The notes under the pieces are model-generated. The model saw only the letters and a program-made list of their open reading frames with translations. It was not told the DNA's origin and made no database searches. This document shows positions 8,017-15,398 of a DNA stretch of 64,000 bases, one piece after another (position 1 is the first letter of the stretch; each line of letters starts with the position of its first letter). The translations under genes were made by a program, and so were the position numbers. Source of the DNA: Pedobacter soli (GTDB lineage Bacteria > Bacteroidota > Bacteroidia > Sphingobacteriales > Sphingobacteriaceae); contig NZ_FMZH01000005.1 of assembly GCF_900101435.1 (NCBI RefSeq), positions 62,001 to 126,000 of the forward strand, given 5' to 3'.

Positions 8017-8331
8017 ATGAAAAAATTCATCTACACGCTGGCCTTGGTTTTTGCTTTAGGCATTAGTTTTAATTCGGCCCAGGCAGCTGATAAACCTGCT
8101 AAGAACCCAACTGAATTAACTGCAGAACAGGCTGTAAAATTAGAAACGATTAAAAGCCGTGTTGAAGAAATCAGAGACATGGACAAATCGAACCTGACTA
8201 AAGCTGAGCGCAAGGCATTACGCAGCGAATTAAGAGAGTTAAAAGGACAGGCACGTGCAATCTCTGGAGGTGTTTACCTTTCAGTAGGTGCCATCATTAT
8301 CATCATCTTATTGTTGATCCTGATCCTATAA
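8017..8331 (+). CDS. small exported protein with C-terminal membrane anchor
   Basis: A 104-residue protein of unknown function. Residues 1-23 are a signal peptide (MKKFIYTLALVFALGISFNS, then AQA). Residues about 35-80 form an amphipathic, highly charged helix (VKLETIKSRVEEIRDMDKSN, KAERKALRSELRELKGQARA), probably a coiled coil. The last 20 residues after GGVYLSVG are almost only isoleucine and leucine up to the very C-terminus, a membrane anchor without any tail. The layout (signal, periplasmic coiled coil, C-terminal anchor) suggests an envelope spacer or lipid-interacting peptide. Similar short proteins are common in Bacteroidota but I know no assigned function. It is expressed alone, with a strong terminator 30 bases after the stop. 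Confidence 0.75.
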   Translation: MKKFIYTLALVFALGISFNSAQAADKPAKNPTELTAEQAVKLETIKSRVEEIRDMDKSNLTKAERKALRSELRELKGQARAISGGVYLSVGAIIIIILLLILIL

Positions 8332-8360
8332 TCGAAATCACATCTATCTACATAAAAAAC

Positions 8361-8390
8361 AAAAAGCTTTGCAGTGATGCAAAGCTTTTT
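8361..8390 (+). terminator. intrinsic terminator
   Basis: A perfect 13-bp stem (AAAAAGCTTTGCA / TGCAAAGCTTTTT), loop GTGA, followed by TTTA. It ends the small exported protein gene. Confidence 0.92.
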
Positions 8391-8478
8391 TTATGGTCTT
8401 CTTACGAAGTTCGCGATGGCTTACAGGAGGATAACTTAGTAAGTCTTAACCCTTGCTAAGCCATTGAAGTTGCTCATC

Positions 8479-9750
8479 TTAATCAATCATATCAAACCCG
8501 GTGTATTTTACCAAAGCTTCAGGAATTTTAATACCGCTCTCCGTCTGGTAATTCTCCAAAATAGAAGCTACAATACGAGGTAAAGCCAACGCACTTCCGT
8601 TTAACGAGTGTGCCAGTTGAGCTTTTCCTTCTTTTCCTTTAAAACGCAGTTTTAAACGGTTAGTCTGGTAAGTTTCGAAATTAGAAACAGAAGAAACCTC
8701 TAACCAACGCTCCTGAGCCGCACTCCATACTTCCATATCATAAGTCATGGCTGAGGTAAAGCCCATATCGCCACCACATAAACGCAATACACGGTAATGT
8801 AAGCCCAGTTCCTGCAAAAGCGACTGCACATACTGGCTCATATCTTCCAATGTTTCGTAAGATTGATCCGGGTGCGTAATTTGTACCACTTCTACCTTAT
8901 CAAACTGGTGTAAGCGGTTTAAACCACGCACATGCGCGCCATAAGAACCGGCTTCTCTGCGGAAACAAGGTGTATAAGCGGTATTTTTAATGGGTAAATC
9001 TTCTTCCTTAATAATTACATCGCGGTATAAATTGGTTACCGGTACTTCGGCTGTTGGGATTAAATATAAATCATCAACAGTTGAGTGGTACATCTGTCCT
9101 TCTTTATCCGGCAACTGTCCGGTTCCGAAACCCGAAGCCGCATTTACCAAATGAGGCACCTGCATTTCTTTATAACCTGCAGCAGTTGCGTGATCTAAAA
9201 AGAAATTAATCAGGGCGCGTTGCAACCTGGCACCTTTTCCTTTATAAACCGGGAAACCAGCACCGGTAATTTTAACCCCCAGTTCAAAATCAATAATATC
9301 ATACTTAGCGGCCAACTCCCAATGCGGCAAAGCTTTGCTTGGCAATTTTGCGGGTTCGCCATGTGTAAGTACAATTTCGTTATCCTCGGCAGTTGAGCCC
9401 TGTTTTACCAAATGGTAAGGCAAGTTTGGCAACTGAACAATTAAATTGTGCTGTGCAGTTTCCAGTTCATTTAATTTATCGCCCAGGTTTTTGATGTTTT
9501 CTTTATGAGAAGCCGTTTGTGCTTTAATCGCTTCAGCCTCCTCTTTTTTACCTGCACGCATTAAATCGCCAATTTGTTTGGCGGCTGCATTAGCTTCTGC
9601 CGAAATACTATCCAACGAAGTTTGAGTGGAACGACGCTCTTCATCAATTTTGATGATTTCGTCTACCAGTTCTGGTTGTTTAAAATTACGTACACTTAAA
9701 CGTTCTAAAACTTTCTCTCTATTTTCGCGGATATAGTTAACTTGCAGCAT
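8479..9750 (-). CDS. serS: seryl-tRNA synthetase
   Basis: Class II aminoacyl-tRNA synthetase that charges tRNA-Ser and tRNA-Sec with serine. I use the ATG at 9750 (MLQVNYIRENREKVLERL), the standard start of SerS; an in-frame ATG 18 bases upstream would add MKKNKI. Residues about 1-110 are the helical-arm coiled coil that grips the long variable arm of tRNA-Ser. The catalytic domain shows motif 2 (CFRREAGSYGAHVRGLNRLH) and motif 3 (LNGSALALPRIVASILENYQ), and the TAEVPVTNLY serine-binding loop. The 423-residue length is normal. A TATCTTTG box lies 17 bases upstream on the minus strand, a plausible -7 element. The gene stands alone. Confidence 0.97.
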   Translation of the reverse strand: MLQVNYIRENREKVLERLSVRNFKQPELVDEIIKIDEERRSTQTSLDSISAEANAAAKQIGDLMRAGKKEEAEAIKAQTASHKENIKNLGDKLNELETAQHNLIVQLPNLPYHLVKQGSTAEDNEIVLTHGEPAKLPSKALPHWELAAKYDIIDFELGVKITGAGFPVYKGKGARLQRALINFFLDHATAAGYKEMQVPHLVNAASGFGTGQLPDKEGQMYHSTVDDLYLIPTAEVPVTNLYRDVIIKEEDLPIKNTAYTPCFRREAGSYGAHVRGLNRLHQFDKVEVVQITHPDQSYETLEDMSQYVQSLLQELGLHYRVLRLCGGDMGFTSAMTYDMEVWSAAQERWLEVSSVSNFETYQTNRLKLRFKGKEGKAQLAHSLNGSALALPRIVASILENYQTESGIKIPEALVKYTGFDMID

Positions 9751-9767
9751 TATTTTATTTTTTTTCA

Positions 9768-9775
9768 CAAAGATA
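9768..9775 (-). promoter_or_regulatory. candidate -7 box of serS
   Basis: Read on the minus strand, TATCTTTG fits the Bacteroidota -7 consensus TAnnTTTG and lies 17 bases before the serS ATG. No perfect TTTG is found at the -33 position. Confidence 0.4.
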
Positions 9776-9825
9776 GAAAGAGTTTTCAGTTTTCAGTTTG
9801 CAGTTTTCAACCATCCGCAGCTTAA

Positions 9826-9898
9826 ATACCTGATACTCGTTACTTGATACCCGATACTTAATACTTGATACTTATACTTGATACCTGAACTTGATACC
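9826..9898. repeat. degenerate TACTTGATAC repeat before rsmI
   Basis: At least six imperfect copies of (TA)CTTGATAC within 73 bases, the last one running into the rsmI start context (TTGATACCATGG). A related fragment, AGTATTAAGTATCAAG, appears at 17085-17100. Confidence 0.75.
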
Positions 9899-10612
9899 AT
9901 GGATGGCAAACTATTTCTCGTACCCACGCCGATAGGCAACCTGGAAGATATGACCTTTAGGGCAATCCGGATATTAAAAGAATGTGATTTGATTTTGGCA
10001 GAAGATACCCGTACCAGTGCACCCATGCTCAAACATTTCGGCATTGATAAAAGAGTTTTTGCACATCACCAGCATAACGAACATAAAGCCACTGCAGAGA
10101 TTATCAGGTTTTTAAACGAAGGACAGCAAATTGCCCTGATTTCGGATGCGGGTACACCGGCTATTTCCGATCCGGGTTTCTTTCTGGTACGCGAAGCCAT
10201 TAAAAACGATATTGCTGTAGAATGCCTCCCTGGTGCAACAGCTTTTGTGCCCGCATTGGTAAACTCGGGCCTGCCTGCCGATTCTTTTTGCTTTGAAGGT
10301 TTTTTACCTGTTAAAAAAGGCCGTCAAACTAAATTTAAAAAACTGGCCGAAGAAGAGCGCACCATTATACTTTATGAAAGTCCGCACCGTTTATTAAAAA
10401 CTTTAGAAGAGTTTGCCCAATATTTAGGTGCAGAGCGACAAGCATCGGTAAGCAGGGAACTAACCAAAATGTTTGAAGAAACCGTAAGAGGTACCTTAAC
10501 CGAAATAAAATCACATTTTGAAAACAATACTTTAAAAGGAGAATTTGTAATTTGCATAGCGGGAAAACCGGCAACAAAGCAAAAAAACAAATATGATGAT
10601 GCCGAAGATTAG
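9899..10612 (+). CDS. rsmI: 16S rRNA (cytidine1402-2'-O)-methyltransferase RsmI
   Basis: Methylates the ribose of C1402 in the decoding centre of 16S rRNA using SAM. The ATG at 9899 gives MDGKLFLVPTPIGNLEDM, the classic RsmI start; an upstream in-frame TTG at 9878 sits inside a repeat and is unlikely. Family motifs are in order: VPTPIGNLEDMT, LAEDTRTSAPML, HQHNEHKA, ISDAGTPAISDPGF (the tetrapyrrole-methylase-fold SAM site), CLPGATAFVPALVNSGLP, and the C-terminal ILYESPHRLLKTLEE. The 237-residue length is slightly short but complete. The toxin-antitoxin genes follow on the same strand after 19 bases. Confidence 0.95.
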   Translation: MDGKLFLVPTPIGNLEDMTFRAIRILKECDLILAEDTRTSAPMLKHFGIDKRVFAHHQHNEHKATAEIIRFLNEGQQIALISDAGTPAISDPGFFLVREAIKNDIAVECLPGATAFVPALVNSGLPADSFCFEGFLPVKKGRQTKFKKLAEEERTIILYESPHRLLKTLEEFAQYLGAERQASVSRELTKMFEETVRGTLTEIKSHFENNTLKGEFVICIAGKPATKQKNKYDDAED

Positions 10613-10631
10613 CATTTTTTAAATTAAAAAT

Positions 10632-10934
10632 ATGGAAAGCTTGATATCAAATCATTTACCCGAAATAAAAAACCTCTTTAAAAAATACGATGTTAAAGAG
10701 GCTTACTTATTTGGTAGCGCTGCCAGAAACGACTTAAAAGAGGATAGTGATATTGATTTTTTAATTAATTTCTCTAATAAATCTGATTTTGAAAGCTATG
10801 GGAATAACTATTTCGATTTGCTTTATGCCTTACAGGATTTATTAAAAAGAAATGTTGATTTATTGGCCGAAGAAACATTAAGTAATCCTTATCTTATCGA
10901 AAGTATTAATCAAAGCAAAATTCAGTTGATATGA
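10632..10934 (+). CDS. mntA: MntA-type minimal nucleotidyltransferase antitoxin
   Basis: A 100-residue minimal nucleotidyltransferase. The signature GSx10DxD is complete: G28-S29 and Asp40/Asp42 in LFGSAARNDLKEDSDIDFLI, so it should be catalytically active. In studied HepT-MntA pairs, the antitoxin transfers AMP from ATP to a tyrosine of the HEPN toxin and silences it. The short C-terminal part (DLLKRNVDLLAEETLSNPYL) is typical of the family. The stop overlaps the start of the HEPN gene by four bases (ATGA), which couples their translation. It follows rsmI by 19 bases and may be read from that transcript, but toxin-antitoxin genes usually also have their own promoter; I see none clearly. Confidence 0.92.
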   Translation: MESLISNHLPEIKNLFKKYDVKEAYLFGSAARNDLKEDSDIDFLINFSNKSDFESYGNNYFDLLYALQDLLKRNVDLLAEETLSNPYLIESINQSKIQLI

Positions 10935-11275
10935 GTGTTTTAGAAGAAAAGAAACTTCTTACCGATATTCAAATTTCGATTCAATCTATTTATGAGCATT
11001 TAGAAAATAACTTTGCTTTTGAAATTTATAAAGCGAACAAAACCAAACGACGGGCAGTTGAACGTGAGCTTGAAATTATAGGAGAAGCCATTAATAAGCT
11101 TCTGAAAATAAATCCTGAAATCATTATTTCATATTCAAGGCAAATTGTTGATTTGAGAAATAAAATAATCCATTCGTATGACAATGTTAATGACATGGTT
11201 ATATGGAAAATTATAATTAAAGACATACCAGTTTTACAAAAAGAGGTAGAAAAGTACCTCGAACACAATAATTAA
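10931..11275 (+). CDS. hepT: HepT-like HEPN ribonuclease toxin
   Basis: A 114-residue all-helical HEPN (DUF86) protein, the toxin of a HepT-MntA pair. The catalytic R-x4-H-x-Y motif is RNKIIHSY, Arg76, His81 and Tyr83; the tyrosine is the expected adenylylation target in this family. Family hallmarks RAVERELEIIGEAINKLLKI and VDLRNKIIHSYDNV are intact, so the toxin is predicted to be a functional RNase dimer. It overlaps the antitoxin by four bases and is followed after only 5 bases by a PH/SHOCT gene. Confidence 0.92.
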   Translation: MSVLEEKKLLTDIQISIQSIYEHLENNFAFEIYKANKTKRRAVERELEIIGEAINKLLKINPEIIISYSRQIVDLRNKIIHSYDNVNDMVIWKIIIKDIPVLQKEVEKYLEHNN

Positions 11276-11280
11276 ATATT

Positions 11281-11928
11281 ATGATTAGTATAGATAGATT
11301 TCTGAGCGACGAACAAGACCCAAAAGCGGTTGAAAAGGTGATTGGAAAATTAAACGATCTTTTAACCAATGGCGAAGAGCTTTTGTACCTGGCTGTGCAG
11401 AAAAAACCAGCAGTAAACTTGCTTCCGGATAGTATTGCAATTTCGAACAAAAGGATTTTTTACTGCGAACCGGGCAACCTGGGCTTAACCATGAACTTTA
11501 AAGATATTTCGTGGAAAAGCATTAAAGAAGTTTCGTTTAAAGAAGAATTTTTCGGTTCTAAATTTATCTGTGTGCCACAACATGGCGAAAATATTGTAAC
11601 CGAATTTATTCCAAAGGTACAGGCGCGTAAATTACACCAGGCTGCAAACCAGCAATTGGAAGAATATAAAGAAATGTTGCGTCAGCAAAAGCTAGAAGAA
11701 AATCGCGCTACAGCTTCACCAATTAGTTTAAACGCACAACCATTTGCCGAAATTCCCGCTCCTGCACCAGAGCCAGAGCAACCGGTTATCCAGATTGCCG
11801 AAGTGGTAGAAGAAGCAGAAGACGAAACCACATTGAAGCTACGCAAGCTTAAAACTTTGTACGATAAACACCTGATTACGCAGGAAGAGTACGAAGCCAA
11901 AAAAGCAAATATTTTAGATAGTCTATAG
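11281..11928 (+). CDS. PH-like domain protein with C-terminal SHOCT motif
   Basis: A 215-residue cytoplasmic protein. Residues about 30-115 form a bacterial PH-like domain (GEELLYLAVQKK, SIAISNKRIFYCEPGNLGLT, FKDISWKSIKEVSFKEE), the fold that in many bacteria reads as a YokE/bPH domain. A helix and a proline/glutamate-rich linker (PAPAPEPEQP) follow. The last 30 residues, LRKLKTLYDKHLITQEEYEA, are a SHOCT motif, a short C-terminal oligomerisation element. The role is unknown; such proteins often attach to membranes or to other SHOCT proteins. It starts 5 bases after the HEPN toxin, so it belongs to that transcript, but it is a common Bacteroidota family and not a known part of HepT-MntA systems. 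Confidence 0.8.
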   Translation: MISIDRFLSDEQDPKAVEKVIGKLNDLLTNGEELLYLAVQKKPAVNLLPDSIAISNKRIFYCEPGNLGLTMNFKDISWKSIKEVSFKEEFFGSKFICVPQHGENIVTEFIPKVQARKLHQAANQQLEEYKEMLRQQKLEENRATASPISLNAQPFAEIPAPAPEPEQPVIQIAEVVEEAEDETTLKLRKLKTLYDKHLITQEEYEAKKANILDSL

Positions 11929-11946
11929 CAAAATCCCTCTCATTGT

Positions 11947-12003
11947 TAAGTTGAGCCTGTCGAAACGCAGATAGTAATTGATCTTTCGATAAGCTCAGCC
12001 TTA
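11947..12003. repeat. inverted repeat, TTGAGCCTGTCGAAA type
   Basis: Left arm TAAGTTGAGCCTGTCGAAA (11947-11965) and right arm TTTCGATAAGCTCAGCCTTA (11984-12003) pair imperfectly around an 18-base loop. It follows the PH/SHOCT gene and could act as a terminator; its sequence is that of a dispersed intergenic repeat. Confidence 0.7.
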
Positions 12004-12026
12004 CAACACTGCGCCAGCAATTAAAA

Positions 12027-13652
12027 ATGAACAAGAAACAAACCTACCTCCTCGCCGGCTTAAGTGCATTTTTACTGTGGCTGGCCTGGCCGCCTATGCC
12101 ATTTACCACCCCCTTATTATTAATCGGATTGGTACCATTATTCATTGCGATAGACAGTATTGCCAATAGTGGCATTAAAAAAGCAGGCAAAAGGATTTTC
12201 CTAACTGCAGGTTTAACCTTTTTGGTTTGGAATACAGCGGCTATTTACTGGGTTTACAATGCCATAAGTGCATACAACAACCCCATTGTGGCTATTCCGG
12301 TATCGTTAATCCCTTACGGTTTAGGTGCACTTTTAATGACTTTTTCAGTTTGGCTGTATTACCGTTTGGGCAGATATGTGAATAAAACTGTGGCTTACAT
12401 TGGCTTAATTTCCTTTTACATAGCGCTTGAATACTTACAACAAACCTGGGATCTGGCTTTTCCCTGGATGACTTTAGGCAATGGATTGGCGGGTATGCAC
12501 CAGCTGGCACAATGGTATGATTACACGGGAGTTTACGGCGGATCGCTCTGGATTTTAACCAGCAACATCCTGGCTTTCGAAGCTTACAAAAAACTAAAAA
12601 CACAAACTGGCTATTTAAAGTACAGACCTGTGGGCATTTGGGCACTGGTGGTTATTATCCCAATGGCCATATCTTTAACAAAATACTTTAATGCCGAACA
12701 GAAAGGCACGCCAAGTAACGTAGTAGTGGTTCAACCGAATATTGATCCTTATCAAAAGTTGGAAATCATTCCCGCCGCTGAGCAAATAAAAATTTTAACC
12801 CATCTTTCCGATTCAATCGGGCAAACCAATACAGAATATTTTATCTGGCCTGAAACAGCCATCCCAAATTATGCTGATGAGGAAAAGATTCGTACCAATC
12901 CGGATTTTACCAGCTTGCAAAGCTTTTTGAATAAATACAAAAACGGTACATTGATTACCGGAATAGAGAGTGTAAGGTGGTATGAAGATAAAAAAACGAT
13001 ATCTGCAAAGAAGCATCCCAATGGCATGTTTTATGACAACTACAACTCTGCTATGCAGGTAGAGAATTCGGCCAATGTACAATTCTACCATAAATCAAAA
13101 CTCGTTCCCGGTGCAGAAAAAATGCCTTTCCCAAAAGTATTTTCTTTTATGGATGGTGTATTTGCGCAGCTGGGTGGCAGTGTTAGTGGCTGGGGCTGGC
13201 AGGAAAAACCAAGTGTTTTGTACGCGCAAAGTGGAATTGGTGCTGCTCCTGTTGTTTGCTACGAAAGCCTTTGGGGCGATTGGATCGGCGAACAGGTAAA
13301 AGATGGTGCACAGTTTATTGCAATTATTACCAATGATGGTTGGTGGGGAAATACTTCAGGTAAAGATCAGCATGAAATGTATGCCAAACTCAGGGCTATA
13401 GAAACACACCGTGATGTGGCACGCTCGGCCAATACCGGTATTTCGTGCTTCATTAACCAGCGTGGCGATGTTACTCAAAGCACCAAATGGTGGACAAGAA
13501 CAGCTATCAAGGCAAACATTAACCTAAATGATGAGATAACCTTTTATGTAAAAAGCGGAGATATTATTGCGCAGTTATTGAGCATTGCAGCCATTCTTTT
13601 AGCTTTGATTATTCCTTATAGAAAATGGATCAGAAAATCAGGCCATGCTTAA
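12027..13652 (+). CDS. lnt: apolipoprotein N-acyltransferase
   Basis: Integral inner-membrane enzyme that adds the third acyl chain to the N-terminal cysteine of lipoproteins, the last step of lipoprotein maturation. The 541-residue protein has several membrane segments in residues 1-215 and a periplasmic nitrilase-like domain after that. The catalytic triad is visible: Glu276 in WPETAIP, Lys358 in KSKLVPGAEKMPF and Cys411 in VVCYESLWG, followed by NDGWWGNTSGKDQH, a strong Lnt motif. A last hydrophobic helix ends the protein (IIAQLLSIAAILLALIIPY). The start MNKKQTYLLAGLSAFLLWLAWPP is normal. It overlaps the DinB gene by 8 bases, with lspA next, giving a lipoprotein-processing group. Confidence 0.96.
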   Translation: MNKKQTYLLAGLSAFLLWLAWPPMPFTTPLLLIGLVPLFIAIDSIANSGIKKAGKRIFLTAGLTFLVWNTAAIYWVYNAISAYNNPIVAIPVSLIPYGLGALLMTFSVWLYYRLGRYVNKTVAYIGLISFYIALEYLQQTWDLAFPWMTLGNGLAGMHQLAQWYDYTGVYGGSLWILTSNILAFEAYKKLKTQTGYLKYRPVGIWALVVIIPMAISLTKYFNAEQKGTPSNVVVVQPNIDPYQKLEIIPAAEQIKILTHLSDSIGQTNTEYFIWPETAIPNYADEEKIRTNPDFTSLQSFLNKYKNGTLITGIESVRWYEDKKTISAKKHPNGMFYDNYNSAMQVENSANVQFYHKSKLVPGAEKMPFPKVFSFMDGVFAQLGGSVSGWGWQEKPSVLYAQSGIGAAPVVCYESLWGDWIGEQVKDGAQFIAIITNDGWWGNTSGKDQHEMYAKLRAIETHRDVARSANTGISCFINQRGDVTQSTKWWTRTAIKANINLNDEITFYVKSGDIIAQLLSIAAILLALIIPYRKWIRKSGHA

Positions 13653-14106
13653 ACAACAATACGAATACGTTTTATCTTCGAGGAATACGCTATTAACTTA
13701 TATAGACACCATTTCCCAACAGGATTTCTTAGCCGATAACAGTTCTTTTGGCCGCGGATCTATCAGAAATTTACTGGTGCATATCTGCCAAACCTATTGT
13801 GCCTGGATCGGCGAAAGGGCATTGGGAATTAAGCAGGATTTTTTACCTTTCGAAAGCTACCAGACCTTAAGCGATTGCCAAAGCTATTTTGCGCAAGTAG
13901 ATGAATATTTGGAGTTATTTACCGAAAAATTTAAAGGAAATGAGCAGCAGCAAATTGAACTGGAAAGAAATGGGGAATCTTTAATTGTAAATCCTTTAAA
14001 ACTATTTACCCATGTTATTACGCACGAATTTCATCACAAAGGACAAATCATGTCGTTAAGCAGGCATTTAGGCTATACACCGGTTGATGCCGATATTATC
14101 AGATAA
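13645..14106 (+). CDS. DinB family protein
   Basis: A 153-residue four-helix-bundle protein of the DinB/YfiT superfamily. The metal-binding histidines are conserved in position: one near NLLVHICQTYCAW, and the pair in THVITHEFHHKGQIMSLSRHLG (H-x3-H pattern). Such proteins bind nickel or zinc and some act as bacillithiol- or mycothiol-dependent transferases; a specific substrate cannot be read. It begins inside the last codons of lnt and ends 6 bases before lspA, so it is translated with the lipoprotein genes, though no functional link is known. Confidence 0.9.
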   Translation: MLKQQYEYVLSSRNTLLTYIDTISQQDFLADNSSFGRGSIRNLLVHICQTYCAWIGERALGIKQDFLPFESYQTLSDCQSYFAQVDEYLELFTEKFKGNEQQQIELERNGESLIVNPLKLFTHVITHEFHHKGQIMSLSRHLGYTPVDADIIR

Positions 14107-14112
14107 AAAAAT

Positions 14113-14637
14113 ATGCAAAAAATAAAAAACCTACGCTGGTCGGTATTACTTCTGTTGTTAACCTTAAATTTTGGGTGCGACCAGATATCCAAAAAAATTG
14201 TTCGCGTTAACATTAGCGATTATGAGCATATCAGTATCATTAAAGACCGTTTTACGTTAACCAAGGTAGAAAATACGGGTGCGTTTTTAAGCTTAGGTGA
14301 CGAGATGCCTTATATTTTCAGGCTAATCATTTTGACAGGACTGCCCTTGTTATTTTTAGGCTATGGTCTGTATTTTCTTTTCGCTAAACGCAACCTGCCC
14401 ATCAGCATGCAAATTGCACTCTGCTTTTTAATTGGAGGCGGCATTGGTAATTTATATGACAGGATTGTGCATGGCTCTGTTACCGATTTTATGCACATGG
14501 ACTTTTATATTTTTCAAACTGGGGTATTTAATTTCGCTGATATTTCGATCATGATTGGTGTGGGCATTTTACTGGTACAATCGTTCAGGAATAAAATTGC
14601 CAAGCCTGAAGAAGAAAGCATTTCGGAGGTAGAATAA
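14113..14637 (+). CDS. lspA: lipoprotein signal peptidase (signal peptidase II)
   Basis: Aspartic protease of the inner membrane that cuts the signal peptide from prolipoproteins before the lipidated cysteine. The 174-residue protein has the four expected membrane helices. The conserved N-terminal D-Q-x-S-K (GCDQISKKIV), the N-T-G-A-F loop (VENTGAFLSLGD), and both catalytic aspartates are present: GGIGNLYDRIVHGSVTDFMH and FNFADISIMIG. The acidic tail EEESISEVE is cytoplasmic. It is the last gene of lnt-dinB-lspA; LspA acts directly before Lnt in the pathway, so the grouping is functionally sensible. No signal for separate regulation is visible. Confidence 0.96.
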   Translation: MQKIKNLRWSVLLLLLTLNFGCDQISKKIVRVNISDYEHISIIKDRFTLTKVENTGAFLSLGDEMPYIFRLIILTGLPLLFLGYGLYFLFAKRNLPISMQIALCFLIGGGIGNLYDRIVHGSVTDFMHMDFYIFQTGVFNFADISIMIGVGILLVQSFRNKIAKPEEESISEVE

Positions 14638-14740
14638 GCTGCTGAAATAAGTTAATTTCTTAACAAAGATTTTCATTCCGAATACAAACATATATTTATC
14701 TTTAACTGTTAAACAATCAAACAAAAAATAAATTTTGACC

Positions 14741-15157
14741 ATGAAAAGAAATGCAACAGCCGTTTGGCAAGGTTCTATTAAAGAAGGTACAGGTAATATT
14801 ACTACTCAAAGTACTACTTTAAACAATACACAATATTCTTTCAACTCGCGCTTTGCAGAAGGTGTTGGTACTAACCCCGAAGAGCTAATTGCTGCGGCAC
14901 ATGCAGGATGCTTTACCATGAAATTATCGGCTAATTTAACTGAAGCTGGTTTTACTGCCGATAGATTGGAAACCAAATGTGACATTAACCTTGATCCATC
15001 GAAAGGTGAAATTGTTGAATCACATTTAACCTTAACCGCTTCTGTACCGGGTTTATCGCAAGATAAATTTGATGAATTAGTGGCTGATGCAGAAAAAAAC
15101 TGCCCGATTTCTAAATTATTAAATACCACCATTACGGTTGATGCTACTTTAGCATAA
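14741..15157 (+). CDS. OsmC family peroxiredoxin-like protein
   Basis: A 138-residue thiol-dependent hydroperoxide reductase of the OsmC type. I start at the ATG at 14741 (MKRNATAVWQGSIKEGTG); a TTG two codons upstream is unlikely. The two reactive cysteines are in HAGCFTMKLSANLTEAGF and EKNCPISKLLNT, and the substrate-pocket glutamate is in NPEELIAAAHAGC. OsmC proteins reduce organic hydroperoxides in the cytoplasm, usually with lipoyl or thiol donors. The gene has its own 100-base upstream region and ends at a REP-like palindrome. Confidence 0.93.
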   Translation: MKRNATAVWQGSIKEGTGNITTQSTTLNNTQYSFNSRFAEGVGTNPEELIAAAHAGCFTMKLSANLTEAGFTADRLETKCDINLDPSKGEIVESHLTLTASVPGLSQDKFDELVADAEKNCPISKLLNTTITVDATLA

Positions 15158-15182
15158 GATTGTAATACAGTCTTTAATAGAT

Positions 15183-15264
15183 CGTCATTTCGAGCGGAGT
15201 GCAACGCAGTCGAGAAATCTAGCTAATAGATCTCTCCATTCGCTACGCTTCAGTCGAGATGACG
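15183..15264. repeat. large imperfect palindrome of the CGTCATTTCGA family
   Basis: Starts CGTCATTTCGAGCGGAGTGC and returns as CTTCAGTCGAGATGACG, with AGAAATCT and AGATCTCT near the centre. It lies between the convergent osmC-like and nadE genes and can form a long hairpin, so it may also terminate transcription in both directions. Confidence 0.8.
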
Positions 15265-15398
15265 ACCTGCTTGCTGATTCCTCAAATTGTTTACCCCAGG
15301 AACACCTATATTCCATCGTCGTTTTTTAATGGAAGCCTGGAAGATCAAATAGGCAATTTAACATTCCAACAATTTAAACTTTCAAACCTTTCAACCCA

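Noticed and set aside
10632..11275. The HepT-MntA pair as part of a defence island
   Set aside because: Its neighbours are rsmI and lnt-lspA, all housekeeping; there is no restriction-modification, CBASS or phage-defence gene in the area.
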